Source of the DNA: Paraglomus occultum
Taxonomy: Eukaryota; Glomeromycota; Glomeromycetes; Paraglomerales; Paraglomeraceae
Assembly (NCBI GenBank): GCA_910592205.1
Contig: CAJVPJ010000398.1
Coordinates: 1-26,327 of the forward strand
DNA: 26,327 nt
Direction of reading: 5' to 3'
Shown here piece after piece: positions 21,848 through 26,327 of this stretch. A model generated the notes under the pieces. It was given only the letters and a program-made list of their open reading frames with translations, was not told where the DNA came from and made no database searches. A program made the translations under genes and the position numbers. Position 1 is the first letter of the stretch, and the number at the start of each line of letters is the position of its first letter.

Positions 21848-24615
21848 ATGTCGTATACAAGAAGTACGGTCAATTATCTGATTATAATTACGCGCGATCC
21901 ACATAAACCGCGAATTAATCCATCTTCTTGTTATAGAAAATATTTTGGCTTTTACTCCAGCTACTACTCGTGGCCAGCCAGTTCAACTGGGAACAGACTC
22001 TAAGGGAGAAAACCTCCTCTATACAAATGGAAAGACTGTAATTATTAGAAGCTTGGCGGTAAGTTTTTGGTTTCTGCTGCGAACAGGCATTCATGAAAAA
22101 AGAAAAATACAATTGATAAATCAAATTGTTGAATTCTATTTAGCATCCTGAAAATTCAAAAGAATATACGCAACACTCGGCTAATGCGACCGTTGCGAAA
22201 TATGCCCCTAGCGGATACTACATTGCCTCTGGCGGTTAGTAGAGGAACTTGACCGTAGTGATGGAATCGATTGTCCGCTGTCTTTTTATTAAGCAATTGA
22301 CATTTAATTTTTTTTTCAGATGTTAATGGAACGGTTAGAATTTGGGATACAGTTGGAGAAGAACAGATTCTCAAAACTGAAGTGAAAGTTATTTCTGGAA
22401 AGATTACTGACATTGCCTGGGATTCGGAAAGTAAGCGAATCATTGCTGTCGGAGATGGAAGAGAAAAGTATGTTATATTACATGGATGTGCTATTTACTT
22501 GAACCAATGCGTTGATCACTTTATAAAAAATCCTACAGATATGGCCATGCCTTTCTCTTTGACTCTGGATCGTCTGTTGGAGAGATTGCTGGTCATCATA
22601 AGGTTATAAACAGCGTTAGTATTCGTCAGCAACGTCCGTTTCGTGCGGCCACGGCTTCGGATGATTTTAGCGTAGTATTTTATCACGGAGTTCCGTACAA
22701 GTACAACAAAGCGATAAAAGATCATACCGGATTTGTTCAAGGCGTGAGTTTCTCTCCTGATGGAGAGAAGTTTGTCAGCGTCGGTTCTGACAAAAAGGTA
22801 ACTTGATTGGCATATGCAAAATTTTTTCCGTCATAATTTACATGTCGTAAGAATGATTGAATTTGTTTGTTTCTGTTTTAGGTTTTCCTCTATGATGGAA
22901 AGACAGGTGATAAGCTATCGGAACTGTCAGCTGCCGCAGGCAGCGATACTCACACCGGTAGTGTCTATGCAGTTTCTTGGTCTCCAGACAGCAAAAAGAT
23001 TCTAACATCTTCTGGAGATAAAACTGCAAAAATTTGGGACGTGGAAGCTCAAAAAATTGTGCGGTATGCTTGTTCGTCTCCATTAGATTCACGTAATACT
23101 CCCTCTCTGTTCTGTTAATTAAAAACCTTGTTTGATATCCACAGCACGTTTGAATTTTCCAATAATGTTGATGACCAGCAAGTTGGAAATGTTTGGCGAG
23201 GCAGTTATCTCATCAGTCTTTCGTTATCCGGAAATATCAATTACCTGGACGAGGCTTCGCCAAAGCCAGTGAGAATAGTCAAGGTTTGTATACGCTTGTC
23301 CTACAATCGAAAATACATTGCGCTCGTGGACATAACACGTTGTCTTTGTGATTGTATCAGGGTCACCAAAAAGCCATCACGGCGCTTACAAAAACCGACG
23401 AAAAGACATTGTTTACCGGAAGTTATGATGGACGAATTTATATCCTTTAAACGGGCTTTGTATCGTGGCAGTGACAGAGTAATACTCTCGCATTTCCTTG
23501 ACAAATTACTTACACTCTTGGAATTTAGATGAAGGTCATGCAACAGAATTAGACGGGCAAGGCCATTCCAATCAAGTAACTCAGCTCGTTAATCATAAAA
23601 ACGCAATCTATTCCGTTGGTATGGATGACAGTTTAAGGGAAATTGACCCTGACAACAAATCATTTAGGTATGTGAGAGATCATGTCATTTAAACAAGTAC
23701 AGAATATTTGTTCAAAGAGAGCTTTCTTGCTGATACACGTACTCTTCTGAACATGTGCAGCGCGTTAGTTCTTCCAACGAAACACATGCCAAAGGGATTA
23801 GGCGTTGGCAGCAGTGGCGTGAGCGTAATTGGTACTGTAGAGAGTTTACTTCTTATAAAGGATAAGAAAGAAGTTTTTAACACATCTGTTCAGTCTCCAC
23901 CGGGTGCTGTTGCGATCAAAGCCGACGAAACTGAAGTCGCTGTTGGGGGCGAGGTAATTGAGATATACTTTTGCTCTCGTGACTATGAACAGCTCACCAA
24001 TTTTATCTCTAATATTCATGCTTTAAGGATAGTAAAATTCGCTTGTATAGTCTCAAGGATGACCGTCTCACCGAAACAAAGCAACTCGATGCAAATCGTG
24101 GAGCTATTACGGCATTGTCATATTCTCCAGATGGCTCTCTATTGGCTGCTGGCGACGCTCAAGGCAAGATAATGGTATATGATACGGTAACAGGCTCTGT
24201 GAGTATAAGAAAGAACTAATGTATACCAACCATACTTGTGGTGATTCGCGTGAAAATGTCTACTCAACACAAAACTTTGAATTTAGGTAAAACTCTCCCA
24301 ATGGGTCTTCCACACGGCGCGTATCAATTCCATTGCATGGAGCTCTGATGGTAAACATGCTGTCAGTGGGTCTTTGGATACTAACATTTACATATGGTCT
24401 ACAGAAAAACCTATGAAAAAGATACAAATAAAAGGTACGGTATCAACTGTATTTAATATCGTTTGCAAACAAAGTGATGAACTTTGACCATTTTGATGAT
24501 ACAAATAGGCGCTCATCAAGTTGGGGTGACTGGAGTCATATTTATGAATGACAATACCGTCGCGTCTGTTGGACAGGATGCATGCGTCAAAATCTGGAAT
24601 ATTCAGCATCACTGA
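21848..24615 (+). CDS. AIP1: Actin-interacting protein 1 (AIP1/WDR1), WD40 repeats
   Basis: WD-repeat protein that works with cofilin to disassemble actin filaments in cortical patches. Thirteen exons: 21848-21863, 21937-22058, 22144-22234, 22320-22467, 22539-22797, 22882-23063, 23145-23283, 23361-23439, 23514-23667, 23761-23953, 24028-24198, 24287-24434, 24509-24615, giving 602 aa (human WDR1 606, yeast Aip1 615). The N-terminus comes from a 16-nt exon (MSYTRK) followed by [12 protein letters not shown] and [16 protein letters not shown] strands include [113 protein letters not shown] and [12 protein letters not shown], consistent with the family's two tandem propellers. Intron 8 (23440-23513) is AT-AC and interrupts the Tyr codon of DGRIYSW; no GT-AG choice keeps the frame there. 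All other introns are GT-AG, 71-93 nt. Confidence 0.96.
23440..23513 (+). other. U12-type (minor spliceosome) AT-AC intron in AIP1
   Basis: The 74-nt intron begins ATATCCTTT, the exact U12 5' splice-site consensus, and ends in AC. A perfect U12 branch-site match, TTCCTTGAC, lies at 23494-23502. The presumed branch adenosine (23501) is 12 nt from the 3' end of the intron, inside the narrow range known for U12 introns. Splicing joins ...GRI + Y + SWNLDEG in frame. Reading through hits a TAA 11 nt into the exon extension. Confidence 0.93.
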
Positions 24616-26327
24616 TTATGTTTGAATATCTAAAATGGAAAGTTTTTTTTAAAAAAAAAAAAAGTGATTTTCCGAGTTTTAGTCTGTTATACGATGCAGC
24701 AATTTACTTTAAATTTATTTACCATTGGTTGATACGTAAAATGAAGGATCAAAGGTTTCTATACCGTTTCCATCACAGAAATACATTTATGATCATGTAC
24801 AGGAAACATTTTTATTTTTTTTATTCGCCAACTCGTTCGCTCAATTTGGTTGATCTTGATAATTGTACCCAAATAAAGGGCTGACGCCTTTTAAATTAAC
24901 AAAACCGATTAGTGACTATCCGGAGTCTTCCGTTACCGCCAGTGTATTTAATATGTACTCTATCATTGATTCAACTACCAACAATCTATTGAGTTTTCTA
25001 GACTTATTAAATGCTTGATCGATATTCAAAAATTAGCATTTATGAACCATACGACTACGAACTGTCGAATTGATACGCGTGCGTAATTATACAACATATG
25101 CCACTAATGGAAAATACGGCGTAACTACTAGAATGCGGCGACATCGAACGTTAAGAGCCAATACCTTTTACTAATACAATTGGCTATGGTAAATTTCTTC
25201 ATTGTATGAGGCGGAAATAATAGCAAATCTACTTGATTTTGTGGGTCCCTTTATTAAAAACGACAAGATGGACCTCTGGAGCTGCTTAATAGATTCTAGT
25301 CTAATGACTGTCTTAATCTCGAATAAATTTTGCGATAAAGGTCTGTAAAGCATAAAAAAAGCGCTTTTATTGCAAATACGTTGATGACTGCTCTGAAAGC
25401 GAAATAAGAATGTTCACGTCTTTCGATTAATTAAGAGCGTTGCATTAAATGATGACATGTATTCCTTCCTAATTTTTACATAGTTTTGATAGTGTCATCA
25501 GAAGGGAATATAAACTCAAAGGTGAATACCGTTTAGAATTATGTCACGAGGTAAAGCCTAGCATAGTCGTTAAGGTCAGTGATCGATTGTAATTGCCGAC
25601 AAAAGACTTGAGATCAACACTCATTACTGAGGTAATTGAAAATTAAACGCCAGCAGATTAACTTCAATTGTAGTTGCTTCCTTTATAATCAAAAAGTTAA
25701 ATGCCTCAAATTTACATGCTATCCTCTTGACTCTAAAAGCTACAACTGTTTCCCGTTAATGCATTCTACGCTGGCGTTCCATAAGTATTTTTTTTCCTCA
25801 TAAGCATACATGCACACGAAATTGCATTCGAACCAACGAAATTTGGTATGATTGGCAATTTTTAGGATCTATGGAGAAACTTTGTATAGATTGAAAAAAA
25901 TCTTAAACTCTGTTATTCGATTCCTTTGCCAGTTGTTCGATCCGACCCTTTCAATTTGGAAAAGCTTTTCGTTTTACAATTGCCAAAATGACGTGACGCA
26001 AGTGGACCCTCAACTATTTCAAAATTCAAATGTATAACGCTATTCCTCTGAAAAGTCACAATTATCTCAACAACTGCCCAATATATTTAAAAACAAAAAT
26101 TATGGTTGCAAGCCCGAGGTTTTAATGGATAGCTGAAAAAAAGTTGGCCTGAATTGACCTGGTAATTGTCGAGTTATGTACGTTCGTTGACGATACCCTA
26201 AACCAATTGGAAAATAGTTGTCAATTAGAAAGAATAATAATTTCTAATTCCTCATAGAAATTAGGAACAATATTGAAAACTTTCTCTGAACATGCCATAT
26301 TACAAACCCTAATAACTTGCAAAATTT
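24616..26327. other. Intergenic region downstream of AIP1, no gene seen
   Basis: AT-rich DNA to the end of the window, starting with an 8-T run followed by a 14-A run (24643-24664) in the presumed AIP1 3' UTR. The short open frames on both strands are low-complexity and unrecognised. No transposon end, RNA gene or repeat array was seen. Confidence 0.5.

Noticed and set aside
23128-23532. A 134-residue plus-strand open frame
   Set aside because: It starts in intron sequence and reads AIP1 exon 8 and the U12 intron in a non-coding frame. The WD-repeat frame explains this stretch.
24643-24664. T-run followed by a long A-run, as in a retroposon poly(A) tail
   Set aside because: There is no adjacent LINE- or SINE-like sequence and no flanking target duplication was seen. 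It is probably simple sequence in the AIP1 3' UTR.
1-26327. tRNA genes, rRNA, CRISPR arrays, bacterial operon features
   Set aside because: I looked for T-loop-like GGTTCGA boxes, spaced repeats and ribosome-binding-site-led gene strings. None was convincing, and the intron structure shows eukaryotic nuclear DNA.

Overview
The window is nuclear DNA from an intron-rich, AT-rich fungus. Four of the six clear genes belong to core fungal or eukaryotic families (STT4, TPT1, REI1, AIP1), and one is the typically fungal mitochondrial gene MGM101. Most introns are 58-113 nt, intergenic DNA is AT-rich and carries degraded pogo/Tigger transposons, and one intron has textbook minor-spliceosome (U12, AT-AC) signals. 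Ascomycete and basidiomycete models largely lack the U12 system, so an early-diverging lineage is favoured (Mucoromycota in the broad sense, with Glomeromycotina the best guess). The lineage is inference, not something read directly.

Layout: 1-4249 is gene-poor and holds a decayed pogo/Tigger copy (816-1716) plus one doubtful minus-strand reading frame. 4250-12389 (+) is the 32-exon phosphatidylinositol 4-kinase STT4/PI4KA. 12755-13899 (-) is MGM101, convergent with STT4. 13900-15721 holds a second pogo/Tigger 3' remnant. 15722-16644 (+) is a BTB/T1 (KCTD-like) protein whose only intron appears to be GC-AG. 16981-18105 (+) is the tRNA 2'-phosphotransferase TPT1. 18106-20019 is empty as far as I can see. 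20020-21702 (-) is the pre-60S zinc-finger factor REI1. It is divergent, across only 145 bp, from 21848-24615 (+), an AIP1/WDR1 actin-regulatory WD40 protein. 24616-26327 shows no gene.

I assembled the exons by hand. Five of the six models close in frame from ATG to stop at the length expected for the family: STT4 1928 aa, MGM101 261, TPT1 256, REI1 407, AIP1 602. The BTB protein (270 aa) also closes but has no fixed family length. The models use 60 introns: 58 GT-AG, one GC-AG and one AT-AC.

The genes do not form a pathway. They are a housekeeping neighbourhood covering plasma-membrane PI4P synthesis, mtDNA maintenance, tRNA splicing, 60S maturation and actin turnover. The most notable signal is the U12-type AT-AC intron in AIP1 (23440-23513). 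Without it the WD-repeat reading frame cannot be joined.
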